From: Mesorhizobium japonicum MAFF 303099
GTDB taxonomy: Bacteria > Pseudomonadota > Alphaproteobacteria > Rhizobiales > Rhizobiaceae
Direction: 5' to 3'
Length of the DNA: 64,000 nucleotides
Assembly: GCF_000009625.1 (NCBI RefSeq)
Contig: NC_002679.1
Coordinates: 186,001 to 250,000, forward strand
Of this stretch, positions 36,344 to 43,740 are shown in pieces. The number at the start of each line of letters is the position of its first letter. Positions within the stretch are counted from its first letter, which is position 1. The translations under genes were made by a program, and so were the position numbers. The notes beneath the pieces were generated by a model that searched no databases, had not been told where the DNA came from, and saw nothing but the letters and a program-made list of their open reading frames with translations.

Positions 36344-37054
36344 ATGCATCATCTATATTCCAAACTCAGCCGCGTCCTTGCCGCCGGCCTTCTAGTCTGC
36401 AATTCGGTGGCGGCAGCATATGCAGCCGGCGCACAATATTGCGAGCGCACCGACTACTCCGCACAGGACATCACAGATGCCGTGAAGAATTCGTCCCTGC
36501 ACGACGAGCTGAAAACCACATCGTGCAGCCTCGGCGGACTCGGTCGCTTCGAATCCGGCGGCAACAAAGGCATCTACAATGGCTCTTGCTGCACCGGCAT
36601 TTTCCAGCTGAACAACACCAACATCAAAAACTACGCAGGCATGTCGCGTTCCGAGTTTGGCTGCCAATCCCTCCAGTTTCAGGTCGACACCTGGGCCAAA
36701 CTTACAAACGACGGCTATAACTCCGCACCCGTCAAGCAGCTCATCCAGATGGGGACCTTCGACGGTCAGAAGGTCGATGCCTCATTTATTGCCGCCTGTA
36801 TTCAATTGGGGACTGGCAATTGCCAGCAGATGGTTCGCTCCGGGCGCTGTAGCGGATTCTCCGATATCAACGGGACAACGATCTGCGATATGGCGAAGAA
36901 CGCCCGCTCCATGGCCGACGCCAGCTGCCAGGAAGGTGACCCGGCCGCGTGCTTGGGGCCGGGGGATTTCAATACAGGAGGCGACACAAAACTCGCTTCA
37001 TCCGCTCCCGGTCCCGCCGGCAGCGACATCAACGTCGCCTCTGGTCAGGTGTGA
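36344..37054 (+). CDS. Secreted lysozyme-like protein (putative lytic transglycosylase)
   Basis: The protein has 236 aa. The signal peptide is residues 1-28, cleaved near AYA-AG. LGRFESGGNKGIYNGSCCTGIFQLNNTNI resembles the SLT/lysozyme-like core (E-S-x-x-N followed by G-x-x-Q-x-N), with E70 as candidate acid. The protein is cysteine-rich, unlike VirB1. A conventional VirB1 homologue also exists at 42254, so this may be an extra wall-remodelling enzyme. The ATG 36344 lies 10 bp after the preceding stop. Confidence 0.65.
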   Translation: MHHLYSKLSRVLAAGLLVCNSVAAAYAAGAQYCERTDYSAQDITDAVKNSSLHDELKTTSCSLGGLGRFESGGNKGIYNGSCCTGIFQLNNTNIKNYAGMSRSEFGCQSLQFQVDTWAKLTNDGYNSAPVKQLIQMGTFDGQKVDASFIAACIQLGTGNCQQMVRSGRCSGFSDINGTTICDMAKNARSMADASCQEGDPAACLGPGDFNTGGDTKLASSAPGPAGSDINVASGQV

Positions 37055-37097
37055 CTCCGTCTCCCTTATTTGAGGCCACGCCATCCGGCCGCAGTCT

Positions 37098-37430
37098 TCA
37101 ATGGGAGAGATTTCGCGACGAGAGCTTTCCAACTCCCCGTTTCAGATGGCTCGCCAGCTCCTGGCGCACCTCGTCAGGCCATTGCTCCATCGCAACGCAA
37201 TTTACTTCGGCCGCAACCAGCGACCAGTACAGCAGATCCGCGTGTCGTCCTTCGAACAGGGCCGCCACGATGAACTGTCCGATCACCAACGTGATCGTCT
37301 CGGGCTTGCCTTTCTTCCGCAGAAATTCCGAAACCTCTTCCACCCATGGTTTCGGGTGGCAATCGACGAACGCAGCCGCGTCCCTATAGAGCGCATCGTC
37401 TCCTGCAATTTGCCAGATATTCGCTTGCAT
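37098..37430 (-). CDS. Small hypothetical protein
   Basis: The protein has 110 aa. GAAGGG precedes the ATG at 37430 by about 7 bp. The sequence is amphipathic and probably helical (DALYRDAAAFVDCHPKPWVEEVSEFLRKKG...LVIGQFIVAALFEGRHADLLYWSLVAAEVNCVAMEQ) with no signal peptide. No family recognised. A 7-bp inverted repeat lies about 80 bp upstream. Confidence 0.6.
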   Translation of the reverse strand: MQANIWQIAGDDALYRDAAAFVDCHPKPWVEEVSEFLRKKGKPETITLVIGQFIVAALFEGRHADLLYWSLVAAEVNCVAMEQWPDEVRQELASHLKRGVGKLSSRNLSH

Positions 37431-37510
37431 CGTGAACCCTTCAGCAAAAATGATGCCCCTGCATCGATGCTGGTGGATTCTCTGATGCGAGTCAAAGAAA
37501 TATAGAATAG

Positions 37511-37533
37511 ATTTGCTGCCTATCGTAGCAAAT
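37511..37533. promoter_or_regulatory. Inverted repeat upstream of the 37098-37430 gene
   Basis: The perfect arms ATTTGCT (37511-37517) and AGCAAAT (37527-37533) are separated by 9 bp, in an AT-rich segment that should be the promoter of the minus-strand gene starting at 37430. Confidence 0.4.
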
Positions 37534-37576
37534 GCATCTACGCTGATTGTTTAGCATCTTCTACTTTACTTGCATG

Positions 37577-38029
37577 CTACCGGTTTGTCCTGCGTCCCTT
37601 TTTGGCCGGAGGTAGCCGCTTCTTCTCGGAACTTGCCCCAGCGGGGCTGGCTGCCTCTTTCAAAGAAGGTACACCGCTGAACTCCGTCATCGAGCGTTTC
37701 ACAGCACGCGTGGCCTCAATATGCCGCGCAATCTCGTTGAAGTTGAAGGCGAACGTCTCGATGTCCCGCTTCACGCTGTCGTCGTCACCAGTCCGGCCGA
37801 TCAGCGTCCACACCGGCACCTTCAGATGCCGTGCCAGACGCTCAAGAGTAACGAACGTCGGGTTTCCCTTCCCCGTCCGCAACTGGTAGAGCGTGCCACG
37901 CGACAGCCCAGTAGCGTCGGCGAAACTCGCATAGTCCGGGTACTCGTTCTCGATTTGGCGAAGTCGCAGTGCGAGCAGGATCGAAAGCCAGCCATCGCTG
38001 TCTTCTGTCTTGTTTTTAAATATCGGCAC
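37577..38029 (-). CDS. XRE family transcriptional regulator
   Basis: The protein has 150 aa. The helix-turn-helix is ALRLRQIENEYPDYASFADATGLSRGTLYQLRTGKGNPTFVTLERLARHLKVPVWTLIG (about residues 20-78). The tail is helical (FNFNEIARHIEATRAVKRSM) and ends in a Lys/Arg-rich segment (KKRLPPAKKGRRTNR), which may add non-specific DNA binding. Two palindromes containing CGGT lie just upstream, suggesting autoregulation. It is a candidate controller of the transfer locus. Confidence 0.9.
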   Translation of the reverse strand: MPIFKNKTEDSDGWLSILLALRLRQIENEYPDYASFADATGLSRGTLYQLRTGKGNPTFVTLERLARHLKVPVWTLIGRTGDDDSVKRDIETFAFNFNEIARHIEATRAVKRSMTEFSGVPSLKEAASPAGASSEKKRLPPAKKGRRTNR

Positions 38030-38047
38030 AGCTGCACTCCTGCTTAT

Positions 38048-38106
38048 CGGTCGGAATATGACCGCTATTTTCCGTAAAATGTCTAGTGGTTAGGTCGGTA
38101 GACCGA
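38048..38106. promoter_or_regulatory. Two palindromes upstream of the XRE gene
   Basis: CGGTCggaatatGACCG (38048-38064) and TCGGTAGACCGA (38095-38106) share the CGGT half-site and lie 19-77 bp before the XRE start at 38029. The spacing suits an autoregulatory operator pair. Confidence 0.4.
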
Positions 38107-38687
38107 AACGATGACACATCGCCCCATCAAAGTGTCGCGGCATCCTCCCCCATGCCTCTCTCAAAGTGAGCCGTATAGCTTTTGGCCGCCGCAAATTATT
38201 CCAGGGCACGATAGCATTTCGATCTGCATGCCCTGTTGACAATGAATAATTCAATGATCCAGTTTGGATGGCCTGGTCATCCGACTTGTGAAATTATCGT
38301 GTAACGCCTCATCCGGAGGGACAACCCTGTTTTCTTCCCCCGCGGCAGGCAGGCCCTGCAATCGTTGCCCCATACCATTTCGAGTGACTTGGTTCAGATA
38401 AACCAGAAGCGAAACCTCTACGCCGCTGTTTCAAGAGCGTGGATGATTTCACGGCTATGCAACGATATTAGGCTGCGCAGTTCACGATTCGCATTTGCCG
38501 ATTACTCTCAAAACGGGCCGCAATGCTTGGCCCCTGCGGAGTCGGCGAGAATCCAATCTCTATCCCTGTTCGAGCTGGAAAAGGCGCCGGGTAATACGCC
38601 GCACTCTGAAGCCGGCACCGCCAAAAGCGGCACCACGCCCCCAGCCGTCGAAAAACGCTTGATCCATGAGGGGCCATCCCATCTCCA
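38107..38687. other. About 580 bp with no supported gene
   Basis: Frames of up to about 108 codons occur on both strands but lack ribosome sites, motifs and coding-like composition. As the longest gap in the transfer locus it could hold regulatory DNA or an origin of transfer. No relaxase nick-site consensus was recognised. Confidence 0.35.
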
Positions 38688-38732
38688 TTGATCATTATAA
38701 TGACGATCGATCCGTGATATTATGATGATCAA
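38688..38732. promoter_or_regulatory. Long inverted repeat upstream of the membrane-protein gene
   Basis: The arms TTGATCATTATAAT (38688-38701) and ATTATGATGATCAA (38719-38732) match at 13 of 14 positions around a 17-bp spacer. The repeat ends 24 bp before the ATG at 38757, so it likely overlaps the promoter or acts as an operator. Confidence 0.5.
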
Positions 38733-38756
38733 CATCGAAATAGGAGGCTTGCCGTC

Positions 38757-39098
38757 ATGTTCATGAGGTTCGCGTTCGCAATTTTCGCCGGCGGCGTGCT
38801 GGCTTTCTTCGCCCTACCTGATCAGGAAGCCGGCCTTCGCATGCTCAGCTTTTCCACTGCTTTCTTGATCCTGTCCCTCGCCGCCGTCTGTGTCATCGCG
38901 TTTCTGACGCGCAAACTCGGACGTTATCGTCTTCGCTCGTCTTTGCAGCCGTCGCACGGTGATGACGATCTTCCTTTGCATGACGCTGCAAAGTTAGAGC
39001 GGTCCGCCTGGTCGACATCCGGCGTCAACCCCAAGGATCCGAACCTCATCTGGCAGTACCGCCTCAACGATCGGCGCCTTGGCCGCTTCAAACTCTAA
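38757..39098 (+). CDS. Small membrane protein of unknown function
   Basis: The protein has 113 aa with a TAGGAGG site. Two hydrophobic helices (about residues 4-20 and 30-50) are followed by a polar cytoplasmic tail (RKLGRYRLRSSLQPSHGDDDLPLHDAAKLERSAWSTSGVNPKDPNLIWQYRLNDRRLGRFKL). No family recognised. The upstream inverted repeat suggests tight control. Confidence 0.65.
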   Translation: MFMRFAFAIFAGGVLAFFALPDQEAGLRMLSFSTAFLILSLAAVCVIAFLTRKLGRYRLRSSLQPSHGDDDLPLHDAAKLERSAWSTSGVNPKDPNLIWQYRLNDRRLGRFKL

Positions 39099-39409
39099 CA
39101 GTCCCAACCGCGCCAGGAACCGCTCAATCACGCGCACAGACCGTCCGCCTGTTTCATCAGGTCTTTGATCTGCCTGATAGGTGGCGCAAATGATTGCACA
39201 CTGCATGTTAGGCCCGCGTAGTCCATGAACGTCGCTTTGTTCGGAGGGAAAGCGATGGCGGTGGAATGGACGATCGCCCTGACGCGGCGACGACCAGGCT
39301 TAACCACGTCAATCCATGGGGAGCATCGTTGATGCCCAGTGGGTTGAATGAGATATCGGTTCAATGATTTAATCATAGGGTAAACGATCTAAAGTCGGAT
39401 GGCATCCTT
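39099..39409. other. Intergenic region before the DUF1173 gene
   Basis: There are no convincing genes. Short minus-strand frames overlap each other and lack start signals. The right end carries the shared palindromic motif at 39365. Confidence 0.4.
39365..39380 (+). promoter_or_regulatory. Palindromic motif shared with 34965 (copy 2)
   Basis: TGATTTAATCATAGGG is identical to 34965-34980. It lies 29 bp before the DUF1173 ATG at 39410. Conservation while flanking sequence differs argues for a functional site. Confidence 0.5.
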
Positions 39410-40648
39410 ATGAGTGACTTTGCTATTCTGGGTCGCACGGTTGGCCCACAGCATCCGGAAATTCAGACGCTCTTGCGCCAGGCGCGGGACAAGCAGGCCC
39501 GTGTCTTGTGTTTGTGTCGCCATCCCGGAGTGCCGATGTACATTGCCGCTGTCGGCGAGGAATTGATCGTCAAGCGCATGCCGAACACCGGCAAGGACCA
39601 TGCGGTAGACTGTGATCGTTATGAACTGCCCCTTGCCCTGTCGGGAAAGGCCGAAGTCCTGGGTCAAGCGATCATTGAGGATCCTGCATCGGAGGCCGCG
39701 CGGCTGAAGCTGGCCTTTGCACTGACACAAGGCAAGGCGCGGCAGGGTTCATCCGGCGAGGGGACTTCGCACCACACAGTGAAAGCCGATCCGAAGAAGC
39801 TCACGCTGCGAGGCTTGCTTGACTATCTCTGGGAAGAGGCGGAACTGACATTAATGGCGCCCGGCTTTGTGGGAAAAAGAAATTGGGGGTTGGTCCGGAA
39901 ATTTCTTTGGGGCGCGGCCGATGCAAAGTCGAGCCAGAAGTTCCAGTTGCGCGAGCTGCTGTTTATGCCGGCAATGTACTCGCCTGAACACAAGGATCGC
40001 CTGGCAGCGGATCGGGAGCGGGCTTTCGCGGCGGCAGCTAAGGCGAAGCACAAGAAGATCGTGATCGGAATTGTGAAATCGCTGGATCCCGCCCGGTTTG
40101 GTGGCAAGCTGTCGATCAAGCATATGCCCGACGCGCCGCTCTTCCTGGATGAGAAAATGTTCAATGCAGTGCCGAAGCGCTTTGCAGGTGAATTAGACCT
40201 GTGGCGACTGCACGAAAATTCGCGCCTGATCACCATCGCAACGGTTATGCAGATGCCGTCCGGCATTCTGTCGATCGACGAAATCGGCTTTATGAACGTG
40301 ACGGAGAATTGGATTCCGTTTCAGCACAACGACGAAAAGGAATTGATCGAGGTCCTGACCGGGGAGCATCGGAGGTTTGTGAAAACGTTGCGCTACAACG
40401 TGCTGCCGGCGGTGCCGATGGCGTTCGGCCTTCTGACCGACGTTGACCAACAGGGAACTGCGCTTTTTGTCGTACCGCACGATGCCGCGGAGACGGTACA
40501 GGCGGAATTCGACCATCTGATTTCAAGCTGCGAGCTCGAGACCTGGCGCTGGGACACAAGCGGTCCCCGACCGGCGCTACCGGGCAAACAGCAGCGGCTT
40601 TCGGCTCCGCCCGGCAGGCAGGCAGGCTTTGGAATATCGACCGAATAA
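39410..40648 (+). CDS. DUF1173 family protein
   Basis: The protein has 412 aa. It shows the features I associate with DUF1173: an N-terminal ARVLCLCRHPGVPMYIAAVGEELIVKRMPNTGKDHAVDCDRYELP block, with a Cys pair and a Cys/His-containing segment that may bind metal, and a C-terminal half ending in the WRW motif region. The family is of unknown biochemical function and is typically encoded in conjugative plasmids and ICEs of alphaproteobacteria. It is preceded by the shared palindromic motif and may be an early-transfer gene. Confidence 0.75.
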   Translation: MSDFAILGRTVGPQHPEIQTLLRQARDKQARVLCLCRHPGVPMYIAAVGEELIVKRMPNTGKDHAVDCDRYELPLALSGKAEVLGQAIIEDPASEAARLKLAFALTQGKARQGSSGEGTSHHTVKADPKKLTLRGLLDYLWEEAELTLMAPGFVGKRNWGLVRKFLWGAADAKSSQKFQLRELLFMPAMYSPEHKDRLAADRERAFAAAAKAKHKKIVIGIVKSLDPARFGGKLSIKHMPDAPLFLDEKMFNAVPKRFAGELDLWRLHENSRLITIATVMQMPSGILSIDEIGFMNVTENWIPFQHNDEKELIEVLTGEHRRFVKTLRYNVLPAVPMAFGLLTDVDQQGTALFVVPHDAAETVQAEFDHLISSCELETWRWDTSGPRPALPGKQQRLSAPPGRQAGFGISTE

Positions 40649-40784
40649 CTGAAAAGCCTAAGCGCGGGCGACGGCTGGCGCACCCAGAGGGCAGGCTGAG
40701 CCTAGGGGCTTGCGCCTGGCGCCGGTGTTTGCGCTAGAAGCGACCGTCGGGGCCATGATCAGGGAGTGCGAAAAGGAGAAAGCG

Positions 40785-41069
40785 ATGCTGAAGAAATTCG
40801 ACATGGATCCGGGAACGGGCATTGTCATCGCAACAATCCTCATTTTGGTGCTGTCCGGCGCCCGTCTTTTGAGCCAGTGGAACAGTCTATCCTTTTGGCG
40901 AGAGCCGGGGCTGGTCGCGGCTATTGTCCTTGGCTTGATTTCGGCGATTGCGCTAGCCGTCGCGTTGGTGGTCCGGCGACGGCCTCTGCAGAATGTACAG
41001 TATGATCCAATGCGGCGGGGACCGGTTATCGATTTGCGGGCGGATTCGAAGACTGACCAACCTGGTTAG
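40785..41069 (+). CDS. Small membrane protein of unknown function
   Basis: The protein has 94 aa. The ATG at 40785 follows AAGGAG, preferred over 40755 and 40710. Two transmembrane segments (about residues 11-28 and 42-64) and a polar tail (RRRPLQNVQYDPMRRGPVIDLRAD) are visible. Its end overlaps the convergent SNase-like gene by 44 bp. It is similar in layout to the protein at 38757. Confidence 0.6.
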   Translation: MLKKFDMDPGTGIVIATILILVLSGARLLSQWNSLSFWREPGLVAAIVLGLISAIALAVALVVRRRPLQNVQYDPMRRGPVIDLRADSKTDQPG

Positions 41070-41625
41070 ATGCGTTTCGGATATCGCGGAGAATGATGGC
41101 ATTCGGATCGGGCACGTCGGCAAACTGCCACAGGCCAAGGTGCTGCTTTTTAGCGACCTCCTGCGCGACGATATAGGGAGCATGGACCGGAGCGCCGTTC
41201 GGAGTGACGGCCGCAAAAGCCCAGCCGGTTGAGATCAGCGCCGTGCCGAGATCGATGCGAGAACCGGCCGCGGATCCTGAAGTAGGCTGTGCGACGCAAA
41301 CGACGAAGCGCGTTTTGGTCGCGGCCTGCCAGGCGGCCGTATAGCACTGAGGTTTGAGATCCCTGATAAGAGAGACGAGCATGGCAAGGCTTGCCTCCCC
41401 GCAATCGACACGCCCCCCTGCCGCATTTGTGAAATAAGTGCCTCGCAGGCAGGCTTGAATGCCGTAGAGACGGTGGGTCTCGCCGGCATAGGTCCAGGTG
41501 TCGCCGGTGCTGAAAGATGCTGTGGTGGGGATCGGAAACCAGGGATTGGGTTTGTCCTCGGCCAGTGCCGGAACACTGGCGAGGAAGGCCGCGAGAATGC
41601 CAACGGCGGCGAAGCCAGGCTGCAT
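41026..41625 (-). CDS. Secreted thermonuclease (SNase)-like protein, paralogue of 32149
   Basis: The protein has 199 aa with a signal peptide of about 22 residues (FAAVGILAAFLASVPALA). FSTGDTWTYAGETHRLYGIQACLRGTYF, a Cys in VDCGEASLAML, FVVC, and a C-terminal YIVAQEVAKKQHLGLWQ follow the same order as in the protein at 32149, so they are paralogues. Classic SNase catalytic Arg/Glu residues are not evident. The start overlaps the upstream stop by one base (TAATG). Confidence 0.72.
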   Translation of the reverse strand: MQPGFAAVGILAAFLASVPALAEDKPNPWFPIPTTASFSTGDTWTYAGETHRLYGIQACLRGTYFTNAAGGRVDCGEASLAMLVSLIRDLKPQCYTAAWQAATKTRFVVCVAQPTSGSAAGSRIDLGTALISTGWAFAAVTPNGAPVHAPYIVAQEVAKKQHLGLWQFADVPDPNAIILRDIRNASNQVGQSSNPPANR

Positions 41626-42164
41626 TATTGGTACCTGCTCAGATTGAACCAGAACCGTTGTTTGCCGTCGGTCGTTGTAAGATCGAGATAGTTTGGCTCC
41701 GCCCTCTGCTCGCGCGGCGTCACGGCCGATGTTGGACGCGTTCCGTAACCCGAACCTCTCGGGTTCGTGCCCCAGGAGGCAGTCGTCGTATTCCGCGGAG
41801 CGCAGAAAGTGCCGTTGCTGTCGGGCTTGTAGACAGTTTGTGAGCGAGAGCTGTTGTCGCTCCCGCTCGATTCCGCATCGGGCGAGACGGCGATCGTGCC
41901 GTCCGGGCAAGGTTTGAATTCCTCATACCCGATACGACCGGAACTGCCGGCCTCGGGGCACTGAGGCCAAGACTCCCCACGCGCGACCATACGGAAAGCG
42001 CGCTCGACCGGGGGCACACATTCCCCGACGCTCGCCCAACCCTGCGGGTTGAGGATGCACAGCAAGACCTTGCAGCCAAAATCATCAGCTTGGGCCGGCG
42101 CCGGGGACAGAGCCGCCAAGGTCGGCAAAACCACCACAACGGGAAGAACCGTGCTCATTTTCAT
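41625..42164 (-). CDS. Secreted hypothetical protein divergent from the virB operon
   Basis: The protein has 179 aa from the ATG at 42164 with a GAGG site. The signal peptide runs to about residue 28 (VVVLPTLAALSPAPAQA). The mature N-terminus DDFGCKVLLCILNPQGWASVGECVPPVERAF is Cys-rich and resembles small periplasmic proteins I have seen near alphaproteobacterial T4SS genes. The C-terminal half is Ser/Thr/Asn-rich. It shares the divergent promoter region 42165-42253 with virB1. Confidence 0.7.
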   Translation of the reverse strand: MKMSTVLPVVVVLPTLAALSPAPAQADDFGCKVLLCILNPQGWASVGECVPPVERAFRMVARGESWPQCPEAGSSGRIGYEEFKPCPDGTIAVSPDAESSGSDNSSRSQTVYKPDSNGTFCAPRNTTTASWGTNPRGSGYGTRPTSAVTPREQRAEPNYLDLTTTDGKQRFWFNLSRYQ

Positions 42165-42253
42165 TGTGCCAGCCTCAATTTCGGGATTGCAGTTCATCGA
42201 ATCATTGTATTAATTCGATATCGTCAAATCAACAACGGCGCAGGATTATTTTA

Positions 42254-43105
42254 GTGATTCGATCCCGCAAAACGGTACTGGCGGCGGCCCTGGTGGTGTG
42301 CCAAGTGGCGTTTGCGAAGGAAGCTTCGCAGAAATTCCAGTACCGAGTTACGGCACCTGTCACGCGCATCGTTAATGCTGCCGTCGACGCCAATGGCCGG
42401 GTGATGCCGGCCTATCAGGTTGAGAGCCAAGACGTGCAACGGATCGGGACGGCGCAAAGCACTGACGGCGCGGCCGCTACGGTGACATCGGCCAAGGCTG
42501 ACAACCCCTGCCCCGGCGTCGCTGCCCTGTCGAAGGAAGACGGACAGCGTATCGTCGAAACGGTCGCGCGCCAGCAAGGCTTTGCCCCGCCGCTCGTCCT
42601 CGCGGTTGCCCGGGCCGAAAGCCGCTTCAATTCCGGCGCGCTATCGCCCAAAGGTGCCTATGGCCTGATGCAGCTTCTGCCGTCCACGGCAGAAAGCTAC
42701 GGGGTCGATATCTGCGATCCCGCGGATAATGTGAAAGGTGGGATCGGCTTTCTGCGCGATCTGCATCGCAGGTTTCCGAACCCTATATACATGCTCGCCG
42801 CCTACAACGCCGGCGAGGTCGCGGTTCTCAAATATAAGGGCGTGCCGCCCTACACCGAGACGGTTGGCTACGTCGCCAACGTCATCAACGATTTCTACCA
42901 ATGGCCATCGGTCGGATCTGAGGCAGTGATGCCCGCAGGGGCGGTGAGCCTTGACCTGGCCGGCGTTCAACCGGCTGCGGCCGGCGCGGCGGATCAACAA
43001 AATGATCCGACATCCCGCACCAACTCCCGCAATGGCGGCACCACGAAGTCTGGCGAAGCGACGGCGCCGGTCTGGCAGGGCGGGATGGTGCAAAACTTTG
43101 ACTGA
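42254..43105 (+). CDS. virB1: VirB1-like lytic transglycosylase
   Basis: The protein has 283 aa from the GTG at 42254 (AGGA upstream), which places a basic signal peptide RSRKTVLAAALVVCQVAFA at the N-terminus. The SLT domain has catalytic E122 in AVARAESRFN, GAYGLMQLLPSTA and YMLAAYNAGEVAV. The region between the signal and the SLT domain has a paired-Cys element. It opens a peptidoglycan hole for the secretion channel. First gene of the virB operon. Confidence 0.92.
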   Translation: MIRSRKTVLAAALVVCQVAFAKEASQKFQYRVTAPVTRIVNAAVDANGRVMPAYQVESQDVQRIGTAQSTDGAAATVTSAKADNPCPGVAALSKEDGQRIVETVARQQGFAPPLVLAVARAESRFNSGALSPKGAYGLMQLLPSTAESYGVDICDPADNVKGGIGFLRDLHRRFPNPIYMLAAYNAGEVAVLKYKGVPPYTETVGYVANVINDFYQWPSVGSEAVMPAGAVSLDLAGVQPAAAGAADQQNDPTSRTNSRNGGTTKSGEATAPVWQGGMVQNFD

Positions 43106-43117
43106 GGAGAAGCTTTG

Positions 43118-43426
43118 ATGACCTTGTGGAAGATGATTGCGACACGCAGCGCTGGTGTGGCGATGCCGCTCATGCTCTTGGCAACGCAGGCGATGGCCGG
43201 GGGCGGAAATCTCCAGCCGGTGCAAAGCACGCTGCAGACGTTGGTGCAGACCCTGACCGGGCCGATCGCGACGGCTCTGGCGGTTCTGTTCTGTATTTTC
43301 ATGGGCTTCATGGCCTGGGCGGCACGCCTGTCATGGTTTGTGGCCGGAAGCTGGGTTTTGGGCATCGTGCTGGTCTTCGGCTCGGCCCAGATCGTCGAAT
43401 TCTTTCAGTCCGCGGTCGGCAGGTGA
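43118..43426 (+). CDS. virB2: VirB2-like pilin
   Basis: The protein has 102 aa, ATG 43118 with GAGGAGA. The long signal peptide ends near QAMAGGG. Two hydrophobic helices (TGPIATALAVLFCIFMGFMAWA and WFVAGSWVLGIVLVFGSAQIV) with a short polar loop are characteristic of VirB2/TrbC major pilins. It lies directly upstream of virB3. Confidence 0.92.
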   Translation: MTLWKMIATRSAGVAMPLMLLATQAMAGGGNLQPVQSTLQTLVQTLTGPIATALAVLFCIFMGFMAWAARLSWFVAGSWVLGIVLVFGSAQIVEFFQSAVGR

Positions 43427-43431
43427 TCGGG

Positions 43432-43740
43432 ATGGCAGACGGCCGGATCGATCCTGGCGAGCCCAAATTGTTGATCACTCCGCTCGTCAAGGGCTTGACC
43501 CGAGCGCCGACGGTGCTCGGCATTCCCTACGAGCTTGCCGGGTTCATCGGCGTGCTGACGGCGGTCGTGTTCCTCGCAACCCATAATCTGCTCATGCTCT
43601 GTATCTGCGTGCCGCTCTATGCGGTCGCCAGGATCGCGATCATGCGCGATTCCATGTTCATCGAGATCATGTTCATCCGTTCACGAAAGACGCCACCCCG
43701 AAGCGCCAGCTTCTGGGGTGCGCGCAGTTATCGGGTGTGA
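43432..43740 (+). CDS. virB3: VirB3-like T4SS inner-membrane protein
   Basis: The protein has 102 aa. ATG 43432 follows AGGTGAT. A GTG at 43423, overlapping the virB2 stop, is an alternative. KLLITPLVKGLTRAPTVLGIPYELAGFIGVLTAVVF shows the short N-terminal segment and helices of VirB3, which assists pilus assembly with VirB4. The stop overlaps the virB4 GTG by four bases. Confidence 0.92.
   Translation: MADGRIDPGEPKLLITPLVKGLTRAPTVLGIPYELAGFIGVLTAVVFLATHNLLMLCICVPLYAVARIAIMRDSMFIEIMFIRSRKTPPRSASFWGARSYRV

Noticed and set aside
38365..38691. 108-codon plus-strand frame in the non-coding gap
   Set aside because: No ribosome site, no motif, unlike the codon use of neighbours.
39128..39376. Minus-strand 82-codon frame before the DUF1173 gene
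   Set aside because: No start signal or motif, and it overlaps the shared palindromic motif region.
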